A stretch of 64,000 bases of DNA. Source: Verrucomicrobiaceae bacterium (GTDB lineage: Bacteria; Verrucomicrobiota; Verrucomicrobiia; Verrucomicrobiales; Verrucomicrobiaceae). Below are positions 17,157 to 26,028 of the stretch, one piece after another (position 1 is the stretch's first letter; every line of letters starts with the position of its first letter). The position numbers were made by a program, and so were the translations under genes. The notes under the pieces were generated by a model, which saw only the letters and a list, made by a program, of their open reading frames with translations, was not told the origin of the DNA and ran no database searches. The stretch spans positions 1 through 64,000 of the forward strand of contig CANGYJ010000006.1 in assembly GCA_947458455.1 (NCBI GenBank), given 5' to 3'.

Positions 17157-17635
17157 GCTGGAAAGAGGCATTTCTTCGCCAGGCGTTGAGCGACTTCAAG
17201 GTTCATGAGGAGCTGGCGAGGCTGCAACTGCCTTCCTGTCATGAGCTGCTATATCTCCAGATGGCAGTTGAGAAGCTTGGCAAATACTACCTCACCCCGA
17301 ATGATGGGTCGAAGCCTGTGCCGACTCATAAATCCATCGTGAATGGCTTGAAGCATTCGACTTCCAATCCTGCCACAAGGCAGAAAATGGGATTTTCAAA
17401 TCACACGATTTATCGCGAGAAAATTCAGCGCATTTGCAGTGTGGCGCAGTGGCTTGAGGATCTTTACCCGACGTCTGACGACAATGCCCCCAATGCCAAA
17501 TACCCATGGTCCGATGGAACATGTGATGTGACAGCACCGTGCGACGTTGAATTCCACACGCAGGTGTCTCTGCCGCTACTCAAGGAATTCAAAGCCTTTA
17601 TCAAAGGCATGTTGAGGGCTGAAAGCACTGACTGA
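17153..17635 (+). CDS. HEPN-like small protein, coupled to the preceding gene
   Basis: This is a 160-residue, mostly helical protein. The stretch CHELLYLQMAVEKLGKYYL resembles the second helix of HEPN domains (QxAxEKLxKxxL), and THKSIVNGLKH follows as in many HEPN families. A candidate Rx6H (RLQLPSCH) is present, but the position does not clearly match the canonical catalytic Rx4-6H of HEPN RNases, so nuclease activity is uncertain. Its start overlaps the partner's stop by four bases. It converges on the PQQ-protein gene with only 2 bases between stops. Possible roles are an RNase toxin, an abortive-infection component or a non-catalytic scaffold. Confidence 0.6.
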   Translation: MSWKEAFLRQALSDFKVHEELARLQLPSCHELLYLQMAVEKLGKYYLTPNDGSKPVPTHKSIVNGLKHSTSNPATRQKMGFSNHTIYREKIQRICSVAQWLEDLYPTSDDNAPNAKYPWSDGTCDVTAPCDVEFHTQVSLPLLKEFKAFIKGMLRAESTD

Positions 17636-17637
17636 GA

Positions 17638-20600
17638 TCACTTACCAAAGCACTGCACGCGTCCATCCATGGTGCTGACATACACGCGGCCTTGAGCCAC
17701 GGTGATGCCATCCCACACGGGTGGGCTGGTGAGTTCGAGGCCGGTGGATTGTTCGCCGGTTTCGGTGTTCACGGCCCACATTTTGGCGCCGCGACGGCCC
17801 TCTAAGGCTTCGTTTTGTTCGTTGAGTTCTTGGAGGATGGCGGGATCTTTGGCGGCGAGGCGTTCGAAGGCGTATTCTTCGTCGATGGTATCGGGGGCGC
17901 CGCTGACGAGGACGGTTTTGCCAGCCAAGGCCATGCTGCGGGCGACGATGGGGACGAAGCGGTCCCAGGTGTGTTTGACGAAGCTGCCGCCGCCTTTGCC
18001 GCCTTTGTTTCCGGCGGCGGGTTTGAACCACAAAGCGGCTCCGACTTTGCCTTTGCCGGTTTCGACGCCAGCGCCGATGCCGTGAGCGGCGTTGGCGGAG
18101 CTGTCGCGGCTGTCGCCGTTGTCGAAGTTGCAGATGAGGACGGCGTCGGCGGGTTTGGAGTCGGGGGATTCAAAGCGCTGCTGCACTTCGGCGGCGGTGA
18201 GGGCTTTGTGATAGAGAGCGAATTGATCGAGCAGGCCGCTGAAGCCTCCGGCGCTGCCTTCGGCGGCTCCTTCACCGTTGCCGAGATACATGAGGCGGGC
18301 GGGTTTGCCGGGGAGGAGTTCGCTGCTGCCTTCGGCGACGAGTTTTCCGTCGATGTAGAGGCTCAATTTCTTATCGGCGGCCAAGGTGCCGACGAGGTGG
18401 TGCCAGCCTTCGGTCAGCGCCTCGGCAGAGACGATGGTGACGAGTTTGCTGTCGCTGCGGATGTGGAGCTGCGGCTTCTTTTCACGAATGTCGAGCGCGA
18501 TGCCCTGCTGCGGGCCGCCGTGGTGCAAAACGGTACCGTTTGGGGAATCCGGCAGCACCCAAGCTTCGACGGTGAGGGCGGTTTTGGCAGGATCGAGCGC
18601 TTCTGCGTCGGGGAAGAGCACAGAGCCGGGGATGGGCGCATTGGCGGCCACGGCGGGTGCGGCTTTGCCCTTGCCCTTCTTTTTGCCATCGCCCTTTTTC
18701 GCGCCTTTGCCCTCTTTGATGAGTGCTGGAGGCTGAGCGGTGAGAGGCTGACCATCAGGGCCGAGGACGAGGCTGTTGCCCTTGCGCTCGGTGGTGGCTC
18801 CATCGGTGGTGAAGGACTCTTCCGGTGGCGTCTTCGGCGTGGAGAAGAGAGTGTACTCCATGGTGGTGGTCCACTTGTAATACTGAGCCTCGCGACCATA
18901 CGAGTAGACGTTTTTGTCGTCGTGAACGAGGATGCGGCCTGCGGGGGCATACTTCCCGGCTTGATAATAACCGCCGTGACCTCCGGCGAAGCTCTTGCCA
19001 TAGACCCAGTAGCTGCGGTGGAAGTTTGAGTCGTCGAGGAAGCCCATGGGGGCGAAAAGATGAGCGCCTTCACCTTTGTGGGCGCCGCCTTGTTTGTCGA
19101 AATCACCGCTGACAGGGCCGACTTCGACGCGTTTGCCGTCTTCGATGATTTTTTGCGTGCGGAGGTAGGTCCACTTGCCGTCGCTGCTGAGGATGTCGTT
19201 GAGGGCGACGGGCATTTGCAGCGTCTTGTGGCGATCATTGAGGTCGCCGCCGGTTTCGGGGTCTTTGTCGTCGTAGTTTTGCTTCACGCGCATCTCGCCA
19301 GTTTTCGCGTCGAGTCGGTAAAACCACAAGCCGCCATCAAGAAAGCAGGAATGACCGGCGATGCAGCTCACGAGGCCGTTTTCGACCAAGACGCTGCCAT
19401 GCACAGGCCACACGCTTTCCATCATTTCCCAGGCACCATGACTGAGCATGACGGGCGCGGCCTGGAAGCGCCAGATGAGCGCTCCATCCGTAGCGCGGAC
19501 GCAATAAACCTGGCCGTCTTTGCCCCCGAAGAACACGCGGCCTTTCCAATAGGTGGGCGGTGAGTCGATGCGGCCTCCGGCGATGAAATGCCACGCGGGT
19601 TTGCCGGTGGCGGCGTCAAAGGCATGCAGCGTGTGCTTATCGACCTCGCTGACGAAGGTGAGGCCTGCGGCGGTGGTGGTGGTGCTGAGTGGTGGCGTGA
19701 GTTTGACCTCCCAGGCCATGGCGAGATCCTTTTTGAGATCGCTCTTCGCCGCGCCGCTGCGGGCGTTGTCGCTGCGGTAGGTGGGCCAGTCTTGGATGTC
19801 GGCTTCTTTTTCGTCGATGGCATCGGCATACGCGGGGCCTTTGATGAGACGTTGATCATCCGGCGTATTTGCAGGCATCGGGTAGCGCGGTGCGCTGGCC
19901 ATGACGGCCATGCCATCGAGCTTCGCCTCGGGGTAGCAGGCGCAGTTGTGCGGTCCGGCATAGGTCAGGCCGTTCGCGGGCATCACGCCGTAGAGGCAAG
20001 CACCACGCACCCAGTGATTGAGGTCCCAGTGCTGCTTTTCCATATCGACATACTCGATGCCGGTGCGGCTGGGGATGATGTATTTCTCCGTCGCTTTGCC
20101 CATGTAGCAGCGGTGATGGAACCAGTAGGTGCCCTCCGGCACGTCGGGGAAGAAGCTCTTCTTTTTCTCGCCGGTGAGCGGGTCAAATCCGCGATACTCG
20201 CCGCTTTGGTTGCCGTTCATGTTACCGGAATTCCATACAAGGCCCTGGGCGACGATGACGTCCTCCAGGCTGCGGTAACCGCTCTTTTCATGCGGCGCGG
20301 TCCAGATGTCTTTGCCCGTTTCGGCGTTCATGCCCTTCATCGCGCCATCGCCACCGGCGTAGATGATGACATCGTTGTGCAGGAGGATGCGCGGGGCGAA
20401 GTTGAACTCATAAAGCTGGCGACGCTTCGTGGGATCGGTGGTGAATTTCACCTCGCCGGTCTTCACATCGCGAGCGGCAATGCCGTCGCCGTTGTAATAA
20501 ACGAGGCGTTTGTCATCGATGGCCAGCGTGACCGGCGCGATGCGGTCCTCCTGCTGCCAGAGCGTCTTGCCGCTCTCAGCGTCAATGGCGAGCAAGTTAC

Positions 20601-21624
20601 GTGGTTTGCCATCCCAATTGAACTCGGTCTCCACACGCTTCTGATCGCTCTGCTGCTTCACGGCGTAGTCTTTGTTCAGCACCCACGGCTCCTTGTTCAC
20701 GAGAGCGAAGATCGTGCCGTTGCGCATGATGAGCTCTTCCGCGCCTTTGGTTTGCTCATACAGGCGGATAACCTTGCCCGTGGCTCCATCGAGGCAGGAA
20801 ATCGGGTCCGCGATACCCATGGTGACGTACACTTTGTCGCCGATGGCCACGATGCGACGCGTGAGCTGCGTGGGGCCGGACTTCAGCGGCCAGAGGTGCG
20901 TGCTCCACTCCGGGATCGGCTTTTTCCAAAGCACCGTGCCATTGAAAGCATCGCGAGCGATGAGCATGAACTTCGCCGGCATCAGGATCGAGATGCGGCT
21001 GCCCTCGTCGATGATGTAGTAGATGCGGCCACCCGCCGAGACCTTCGCGCTCACTGACGACATGCGGTCATGGTGCCGGCTCCAGCGCGGATTTCCCACC
21101 CACTGCATCCGCGAAGGCGGCCCGACGAGCAGGTCCTTCGAAGTTGGGTTACCCTTCGAATCGTAGGCGTAATGCGTCCACTCATCCATGTCCTTCGGCC
21201 AAGCCTTCGTGATCTTTTCCCACGCGCCGCCCTTTTTCACCATCGCCACGCCCAGCGGCGTCAGCACGCGGTCGATCTCCTCTTTGGAAACCGCCGCCGC
21301 GTCCTCGACGACGAGCAGGTTCACATAATTCTCGATGTAAGGCAGGTGCTGACCGTTCCATTCCGAAACCGCCACCGCACCGCTCACTCCGGCCTTGTAA
21401 ATGGCATCGCGGATGGCAGGCACCTTGTCCGCCTCCTTGGTGAGGCCCTGGATTTGGTAGGAATCATTCGCCCGCAGCTTTTGCGTCACCGAACCGTCTC
21501 CACAGCCGACATGCACCACGATGCCGCCTTTCACGCCAGATTGAGCGAGGATGTCTTCGGCTACGCCGGCATGGAGCATGGCGCAGGAGGCAAGGAGCAG
21601 GGAAAAGAGGGCGATCCGTTTCAT
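17638..21624 (-). CDS. Secreted giant protein: methyltransferase-like N-terminus, PQQ-type beta-propeller, LamG domain
   Basis: This is a 1328-residue protein with a signal peptide (MKRIALFSLLLASCAMLHAG). Residues of about 30-150 resemble a class I SAM-methyltransferase fold (VVHVGCGDGSVTQKL). Next comes a long PQQ-like beta-propeller with blade motifs such as DAFNGTVLWKKPIP, DAESGKTLWQQED, NAETGKDIWTAP and DAATGKPAWHF. A Lys/Gly-rich linker (GKGAKKGDGKKKGKGKAA) then leads to a LamG/concanavalin-type domain (LTVEAWVLPDS to LYHKALTAAEVQQRF) and a final propeller strand (VNTETGEQSTGLEL). Cysteines CACYPE and CYMGK may bind heme or metal only weakly. Large mixed-domain secreted proteins of this kind are, to my knowledge, frequent in Planctomycetota and Verrucomicrobiota, with unknown substrates. 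It is divergent from rimO with 85 bases between starts. Confidence 0.82.
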   Translation of the reverse strand: MKRIALFSLLLASCAMLHAGVAEDILAQSGVKGGIVVHVGCGDGSVTQKLRANDSYQIQGLTKEADKVPAIRDAIYKAGVSGAVAVSEWNGQHLPYIENYVNLLVVEDAAAVSKEEIDRVLTPLGVAMVKKGGAWEKITKAWPKDMDEWTHYAYDSKGNPTSKDLLVGPPSRMQWVGNPRWSRHHDRMSSVSAKVSAGGRIYYIIDEGSRISILMPAKFMLIARDAFNGTVLWKKPIPEWSTHLWPLKSGPTQLTRRIVAIGDKVYVTMGIADPISCLDGATGKVIRLYEQTKGAEELIMRNGTIFALVNKEPWVLNKDYAVKQQSDQKRVETEFNWDGKPRNLLAIDAESGKTLWQQEDRIAPVTLAIDDKRLVYYNGDGIAARDVKTGEVKFTTDPTKRRQLYEFNFAPRILLHNDVIIYAGGDGAMKGMNAETGKDIWTAPHEKSGYRSLEDVIVAQGLVWNSGNMNGNQSGEYRGFDPLTGEKKKSFFPDVPEGTYWFHHRCYMGKATEKYIIPSRTGIEYVDMEKQHWDLNHWVRGACLYGVMPANGLTYAGPHNCACYPEAKLDGMAVMASAPRYPMPANTPDDQRLIKGPAYADAIDEKEADIQDWPTYRSDNARSGAAKSDLKKDLAMAWEVKLTPPLSTTTTAAGLTFVSEVDKHTLHAFDAATGKPAWHFIAGGRIDSPPTYWKGRVFFGGKDGQVYCVRATDGALIWRFQAAPVMLSHGAWEMMESVWPVHGSVLVENGLVSCIAGHSCFLDGGLWFYRLDAKTGEMRVKQNYDDKDPETGGDLNDRHKTLQMPVALNDILSSDGKWTYLRTQKIIEDGKRVEVGPVSGDFDKQGGAHKGEGAHLFAPMGFLDDSNFHRSYWVYGKSFAGGHGGYYQAGKYAPAGRILVHDDKNVYSYGREAQYYKWTTTMEYTLFSTPKTPPEESFTTDGATTERKGNSLVLGPDGQPLTAQPPALIKEGKGAKKGDGKKKGKGKAAPAVAANAPIPGSVLFPDAEALDPAKTALTVEAWVLPDSPNGTVLHHGGPQQGIALDIREKKPQLHIRSDSKLVTIVSAEALTEGWHHLVGTLAADKKLSLYIDGKLVAEGSSELLPGKPARLMYLGNGEGAAEGSAGGFSGLLDQFALYHKALTAAEVQQRFESPDSKPADAVLICNFDNGDSRDSSANAAHGIGAGVETGKGKVGAALWFKPAAGNKGGKGGGSFVKHTWDRFVPIVARSMALAGKTVLVSGAPDTIDEEYAFERLAAKDPAILQELNEQNEALEGRRGAKMWAVNTETGEQSTGLELTSPPVWDGITVAQGRVYVSTMDGRVQCFGK

Positions 21625-21709
21625 GGAGTGGCGATAACGACCCAGAGAAGGCCAGCTTTCAGCAGTTTCCCCTTTCCTGAAACTCCAAAGCCGCTACCCT
21701 CCGCCCCCC

Positions 21710-23068
21710 ATGATCAAAGTCGGCCTCGTTTCCCTCGGTTGCGCGAAGAACCTTATCGACTCGGAAATCATGATCGGCCACCTCCAGCAGGCGGGCATGG
21801 TCATGACGCCCGAGCCGGACCTCGCGGATGTGCTCATCGTCAATACCTGTTCGTTCATCGACATGGCGAAAAAGGAATCCATCGGAGCGGTGCATGACGC
21901 CGTGGACGGTCGCTCGACCTCCAAAAAGCGCACGAAGCAGAAAATCATCGTCGCCGGGTGCCTCTCGCAGCGTTTTTCCCAGGAACTCCCCAATCTGATG
22001 CCGGATGTGGATGCCTTCATCGGCCTCGATCAGATCACGCAGGTGGCACCGATCATTCAAAACCTCCTCGGCACGAAGGATCACGAGCAGGAAAACCTCG
22101 TCACCAAGCAGCCGAAATACATCCCGGACTACGACACGCCGCGTTTCCGCCTGACGCCGCAGCACATGGCCTACATCAAGATCGCCGAAGGCTGCAACCA
22201 CCCCTGCTCCTTCTGCATCATCCCGCGCATCCGCGGCCGCCACCGCAGCCGCACGCAGGAGAGCATCGTGCAGGAGGCCCGCCAGCTCGTGAAAAGCGGC
22301 GTGAAGGAGATCAACCTCATCTCCCAGGACACCACCTACTTCGGCATGGATAAATGGGAAGGCGAGCGCCCCAAGCCCCGCAGCGGCGTCGATTCGAGCA
22401 AAGGCGAATCCCTCTCCACGCTCATCCGCGAGCTGAACAAGATCGAGGGCGATTTCTGGATTCGCCTGCTCTACACGCACCCCGCGCATTGGAGCGATGA
22501 TTTGATCCAGGCCATCGCCGAAAGCGCCAAAGTGGCCCGCTACATCGACATGCCGCTCCAGCACATCAGCGATCACATGCTCGACCTCATGAAGCGCGAG
22601 ACCAATGGCGCTTACATCCGCGATCTGGTGAAGCGCATCCGTGCCGGCATCCCCGGCATCGCCATTCGCACCACCTTCATCGTCGGCTTCCCCGGCGAGA
22701 CCGAGGCGGATTTCAACGAGCTGATTCAGTTCATCGAGGACAGCGGCTTCGAGCGGGCTGGCGTGTTCAATTACAGCCGTGAGGAAGGCACCCGCGCCGC
22801 CAGCATGGAGGATCAAATTCACCACATGACCCGCAAGGCCCGCTGGAGCGAGGCGATGCGAGCCATCCAACGCGGCGTGGAGAAATACAACCGCGCCCAG
22901 GTGGGCAAAACACTCCGCGTGCTCGTCGAAGAACCCGGCGTGGCCCGCAGCGAGATCGACGCCCCAGACATCGACACCACGGTCTTCGTGAACAAGAAGC
23001 TGCCCGTCGGCTCTTTCACCGAGGTGCAGATCAAGGAGTGGCGCGGCTACGACCTCGTCGCAGCGTGA
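21710..23068 (+). CDS. rimO: Ribosomal protein S12 methylthiotransferase RimO
   Basis: RimO is a radical-SAM enzyme that adds a methylthio group to the conserved Asp of ribosomal protein S12. The 452 residues show the N-terminal UPF0004 domain with the second cluster's cysteines (C11, C47, C84), the radical-SAM CxxxCxxC at C162/C166/C169 (GCNHPCSFCIIPRIRGRHRS) and a C-terminal TRAM domain ending FTEVQIKEWRGYDLVA. The phrase KVGLVSLGCAKNLIDSE distinguishes RimO from MiaB. It starts at the ATG at 21710, divergent from the PQQ gene. Confidence 0.95.
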   Translation: MIKVGLVSLGCAKNLIDSEIMIGHLQQAGMVMTPEPDLADVLIVNTCSFIDMAKKESIGAVHDAVDGRSTSKKRTKQKIIVAGCLSQRFSQELPNLMPDVDAFIGLDQITQVAPIIQNLLGTKDHEQENLVTKQPKYIPDYDTPRFRLTPQHMAYIKIAEGCNHPCSFCIIPRIRGRHRSRTQESIVQEARQLVKSGVKEINLISQDTTYFGMDKWEGERPKPRSGVDSSKGESLSTLIRELNKIEGDFWIRLLYTHPAHWSDDLIQAIAESAKVARYIDMPLQHISDHMLDLMKRETNGAYIRDLVKRIRAGIPGIAIRTTFIVGFPGETEADFNELIQFIEDSGFERAGVFNYSREEGTRAASMEDQIHHMTRKARWSEAMRAIQRGVEKYNRAQVGKTLRVLVEEPGVARSEIDAPDIDTTVFVNKKLPVGSFTEVQIKEWRGYDLVAA

Positions 23069-23125
23069 CCAAAGATAAAAATCTGCTTTGCGGCGGCGGC
23101 GTGCTAGGCACTGTCCGCCCCACTT

Positions 23126-24226
23126 ATGCACGACCCCCGCATTGATGCCCTCTCCCGCCAGCTTGTCCGCTATTCCACCAAGGTCACAAAAGGCGATTTC
23201 GTCTGGATCGACCTCTTTGATGTGCCCAACACCATTGGCCAGTCGCTGATCCGTGAAGTCGTGGCAGCCGGTGGCAAGCCGATGGTGCGGCTGCATGATG
23301 CCGTACTCACCCGCGAGCAGATGATCCATGCTACCGAAGAGCAGTACGACCTCATTTCAAACAATAGCCTCGAACTGATGAAGCAGACGCAGTGCTACAT
23401 CGCCGTGCGTGGCAGTCACAACATCACGGAATCCTCCGATGTGCCTTCTGAGCAGATGAAAATGGTCATGGCCAAGCAGCGACCGCTCCAGAATGAGCGC
23501 GTCAATAACACCCGCTGGGTGGTATTACGCTGGCCTACTGCCAGCATGGCGCAGCAGGCCGGCATGAGCACGCAGGCCTTTGAGGACTTCTTCTTCCGCG
23601 TGTGCCTGCTGGACTATGCCGCGCTGGAGCCTGCAATGAAGCAACTTCAGGATTTGATGGATCAAACGGAGCACGTTCACCTCAAAGGACCTGGCACGGA
23701 TCTTCAGTTCAGCCTCAAAGGCTTGAAGTCCATCTACTGCGGCGGCGGGCACAACATCCCGGATGGCGAGTGCTTTTCCGCGCCAGTGAAAGACAGCGTC
23801 GAGGGCGTTATTAGCTACAACGCCCCTTCCATTTACCAGGGCATCGCCTTTGACAGCGTGAAGCTCGAGTTCAGCAAAGGAAAGATCGTCAAGGCCACCG
23901 CGAACAACACCGAAGCGATCAACAAGATCTTCGACAGCGACGAAGGTGCCCGCTACATCGGGGAATTCGCCATCGGCTTCAATCGCGAGATCAAAGAGCC
24001 CATGCGCGACATCCTTTTCGATGAAAAGATCGCCGGAAGCTTCCACTTCACGCCCGGCCAGGCCTACGAAGGTCCGGCGGACAATGGCAACCGCAGCCAG
24101 GTTCACTGGGACCTCGTGAACATCCAGCGCCCCGAATATGGCGGCGGTGAAATCTGGTTCGACGGCAAACTGATCCGTAAGGACGGCCAGTTCACCCTAC
24201 CGGAACTGAAGGCGCTGAACTATTGA
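23126..24226 (+). CDS. M29-family aminopeptidase
   Basis: This is a 366-residue metallo-aminopeptidase of the M29 (thermophilic aminopeptidase, AmpS/PepS) family. It removes N-terminal residues from peptides in the cytoplasm using two metal ions. Recognisable parts are the N-terminal LSRQLVRYSTKVTKGDFVWI, GPGTDLQFSLKG, the metal-binding NIPDGECFSAPVKDSVEG, and the late EFAIGFNREIKEPMRDILFDEKIAGSFHFTPG. HWDLVNIQRPEYGGGEIWFDG follows with the His ligand. It lies 57 bases after rimO and 10 bases before hisA on the same strand, so it may be co-transcribed with them. Confidence 0.9.
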   Translation: MHDPRIDALSRQLVRYSTKVTKGDFVWIDLFDVPNTIGQSLIREVVAAGGKPMVRLHDAVLTREQMIHATEEQYDLISNNSLELMKQTQCYIAVRGSHNITESSDVPSEQMKMVMAKQRPLQNERVNNTRWVVLRWPTASMAQQAGMSTQAFEDFFFRVCLLDYAALEPAMKQLQDLMDQTEHVHLKGPGTDLQFSLKGLKSIYCGGGHNIPDGECFSAPVKDSVEGVISYNAPSIYQGIAFDSVKLEFSKGKIVKATANNTEAINKIFDSDEGARYIGEFAIGFNREIKEPMRDILFDEKIAGSFHFTPGQAYEGPADNGNRSQVHWDLVNIQRPEYGGGEIWFDGKLIRKDGQFTLPELKALNY

Positions 24227-24236
24227 TCCGCGCCTC

Positions 24237-25001
24237 ATGACCCGTTTCCGCCCCTGCATTGACCTCCACGACGGCCGCGTGAAGCAAATCGTCGGCTCCT
24301 CGCTGCGTGATGATGGAACGGGTTTGAAGACCAATTTCGTGAGTGATCGCGACGCCTCCTGGTATGCGCAGCTTTACCAGCGAGACGGGCTGACGGGCGG
24401 GCATGTGATCCTGCTGGGCAAAGGCAACGAGGCGGCGGCCAAATCGGCGGCAAAAGGTTTCCCGAATGGCTTGCAGATCGGTGGCGGCATCCGCCCTGAA
24501 AACGCGGCGGAGTATCTCGAAGCGGGTGCGAGCCATGTGATCGTCACGAGCTACCTTTTTGACGCCGATGGCACGTTCAGCGAAACGAAACTCGAAAGCA
24601 TGGTGAAGGCCGCTGGCCGCGAAAAGCTCGTCATCGACCTCAGTTGCAAGGCCACGGCCACTGGCTGGACGGTGGCGATGAACCGCTGGCAAACGTTGAC
24701 GACGCTGGATGTGACCCCGGAGTCGCTGAAATGGCTCGCCGGGCATTGCGCGGAGTTTTTGATCCACGCCGTGGATGTCGAGGGCAAGTGCGAAGGCATC
24801 GACGAGAAACTCGTGAGCTTCCTCGGCGAGCATTCCCCCATCCCGATGACCTACGCCGGAGGAATCCGCCATCTCGACGATCTCAAACGCATCGACGAAC
24901 TCAGCCATGGCCGCGTGGACGGCACGGTGGGAAGTGCTCTCGATCTCTTCGGCGGCACAGGCACCAAGTATGATGAGCTGGTGGCCTGGAACCGACGCTG
25001 A
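24237..25001 (+). CDS. hisA: HisA, eukaryote (HIS6)-type ProFAR isomerase
   Basis: HisA isomerises the aminoaldose ProFAR to the aminoketose PRFAR in histidine synthesis. The 254-residue (beta/alpha)8 barrel starts RFRPCIDLHDGRVKQIVG and continues KTNFVSDRDASWYAQLY, HVILLGKGNEAAAKSAA, GGGIRPENAAEYL, VAMNRWQTLT, EFLIHAVDVEGKCEGIDEKLV and VDGTVGSALDLFGG. These blocks match yeast/plant HIS6 line by line and differ from the usual bacterial HisA, which starts MIIPAIDLxxGxxVRL. No other his genes are adjacent. It starts 10 bases after the M29 peptidase stop and converges on the M42 peptidase. Confidence 0.9.
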   Translation: MTRFRPCIDLHDGRVKQIVGSSLRDDGTGLKTNFVSDRDASWYAQLYQRDGLTGGHVILLGKGNEAAAKSAAKGFPNGLQIGGGIRPENAAEYLEAGASHVIVTSYLFDADGTFSETKLESMVKAAGREKLVIDLSCKATATGWTVAMNRWQTLTTLDVTPESLKWLAGHCAEFLIHAVDVEGKCEGIDEKLVSFLGEHSPIPMTYAGGIRHLDDLKRIDELSHGRVDGTVGSALDLFGGTGTKYDELVAWNRR

Positions 25002-25003
25002 GC

Positions 25004-25987
25004 TTAGCTAAAGAGCTTCGTGCCCGCTTTGAAGTGGGCCGCATGCTCGACCATGCGCATTTCGACGCGTTCGCGGATGGTGCGCTCGCCGATGCCGTCG
25101 TGTTTGGTGGCAATGAGGGCTTTGAGCAGGTCGATGAGGGCTTTCACATCGTCCATCATGACATACTCAGGAGCGATCTGGCGCTGGGCACCGATGTTGT
25201 GATAATTGCCGAGCGGCACGGAGATGCCCACGCTGCGGATGCCCGCGGCTTGCACGGCGGTGGCTTCGCAGGCTCCGGCATCCAGCAGCACGCGCTGGAC
25301 GCGGATGGCCTGCTCCTTCGCCGTGGTGGTCAAAACAGCCACGGCTTCGCTATCGAACACAGAAACACGATCTCCCACACGCACCATGGGGCCGCCGCCC
25401 ATCACCGCGCCATTCACCGGGCGGCTGGTTTCGATGGAAACGAAGACGCTATCTTTCCCAAAGGGCCAGTTTTGGGCCAGATGCCAAGCTCCGAGCCAGC
25501 CGACTTCTTCCGCACGGGTGAAGGTGGCATGCACCGTGGTCTTCACTTCCAGCCGGGCCAGTTCGAGCAGCGTCATCACGATGACGGCGCAGCCGATGAG
25601 GTCATCACAGGCGGTGGCTTCGATGCGGGTGCCGGTGATTTTGACGGGGAAATTCCAGGTGGCGATCTCACCGTGAGATTTGCGCAGGCCGGCTTTGATG
25701 GCGGCATCCATCTCCGGGATCAGGCTACTGCCGAGGAACTGCCAGCCGTCGTCACCTTGCACAAAGGCGGGGTGATCCATGTGCGCTCCGAAGACCCAAG
25801 TGGGCTTGCTGCGTGAGGTGCCATTCTTGTAAGTAACGAGTAGGTTGCCGAATTTATCCCGCTTCATCTTCACAAACGGGCAGCCGGTCAGCAGGGCCTC
25901 GATTTCGGCACGGACGTGATACTCGTGAAACGGGGCCGTGGGCTGCTTGAGAAGTCGCTTGAGAATGCTAGGGAGGCTGTGGGACAT
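25004..25987 (-). CDS. M42-family (glutamyl aminopeptidase-like) metallopeptidase
   Basis: This is a 327-residue dinuclear zinc peptidase of the M20/M28/M42 group. Visible metal and catalytic motifs are GAHMDHPAF (His ligand), ATACDDLIGCAV (bridging Asp), TRAEEVGWLGA (catalytic Glu-Glu) and SIETSRP (late ligand). The C-terminal PLGNYHNIGAQ resembles the last His ligand. It would trim peptides in the cytoplasm, possibly as a large oligomeric shell. The long upstream frame is noise; the ATG at 25985-25987 (MSHSLPSILKRLL) is the likely start. It is divergent from the acyltransferase and converges on hisA with 2 bases between stops. Confidence 0.88.
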   Translation of the reverse strand: MSHSLPSILKRLLKQPTAPFHEYHVRAEIEALLTGCPFVKMKRDKFGNLLVTYKNGTSRSKPTWVFGAHMDHPAFVQGDDGWQFLGSSLIPEMDAAIKAGLRKSHGEIATWNFPVKITGTRIEATACDDLIGCAVIVMTLLELARLEVKTTVHATFTRAEEVGWLGAWHLAQNWPFGKDSVFVSIETSRPVNGAVMGGGPMVRVGDRVSVFDSEAVAVLTTTAKEQAIRVQRVLLDAGACEATAVQAAGIRSVGISVPLGNYHNIGAQRQIAPEYVMMDDVKALIDLLKALIATKHDGIGERTIRERVEMRMVEHAAHFKAGTKLFS

Positions 25988-26028
25988 GATTCTCACCGTA
26001 ACGCACATTTTATAAACGCCAACACCTC

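Noticed and set aside
17815-19029. 404-residue ORF opposite the PQQ/LamG gene
   Set aside because: Composition is dominated by Ala/Gly/Asp/Phe repeats mirroring the Lys/Pro-rich codons of the true gene.
21659-23329. 556-residue ORF opposite rimO
   Set aside because: RimO motifs on the + strand are decisive. The opposite frame is low-complexity His/Asp/Ala-rich, typical of a shadow.
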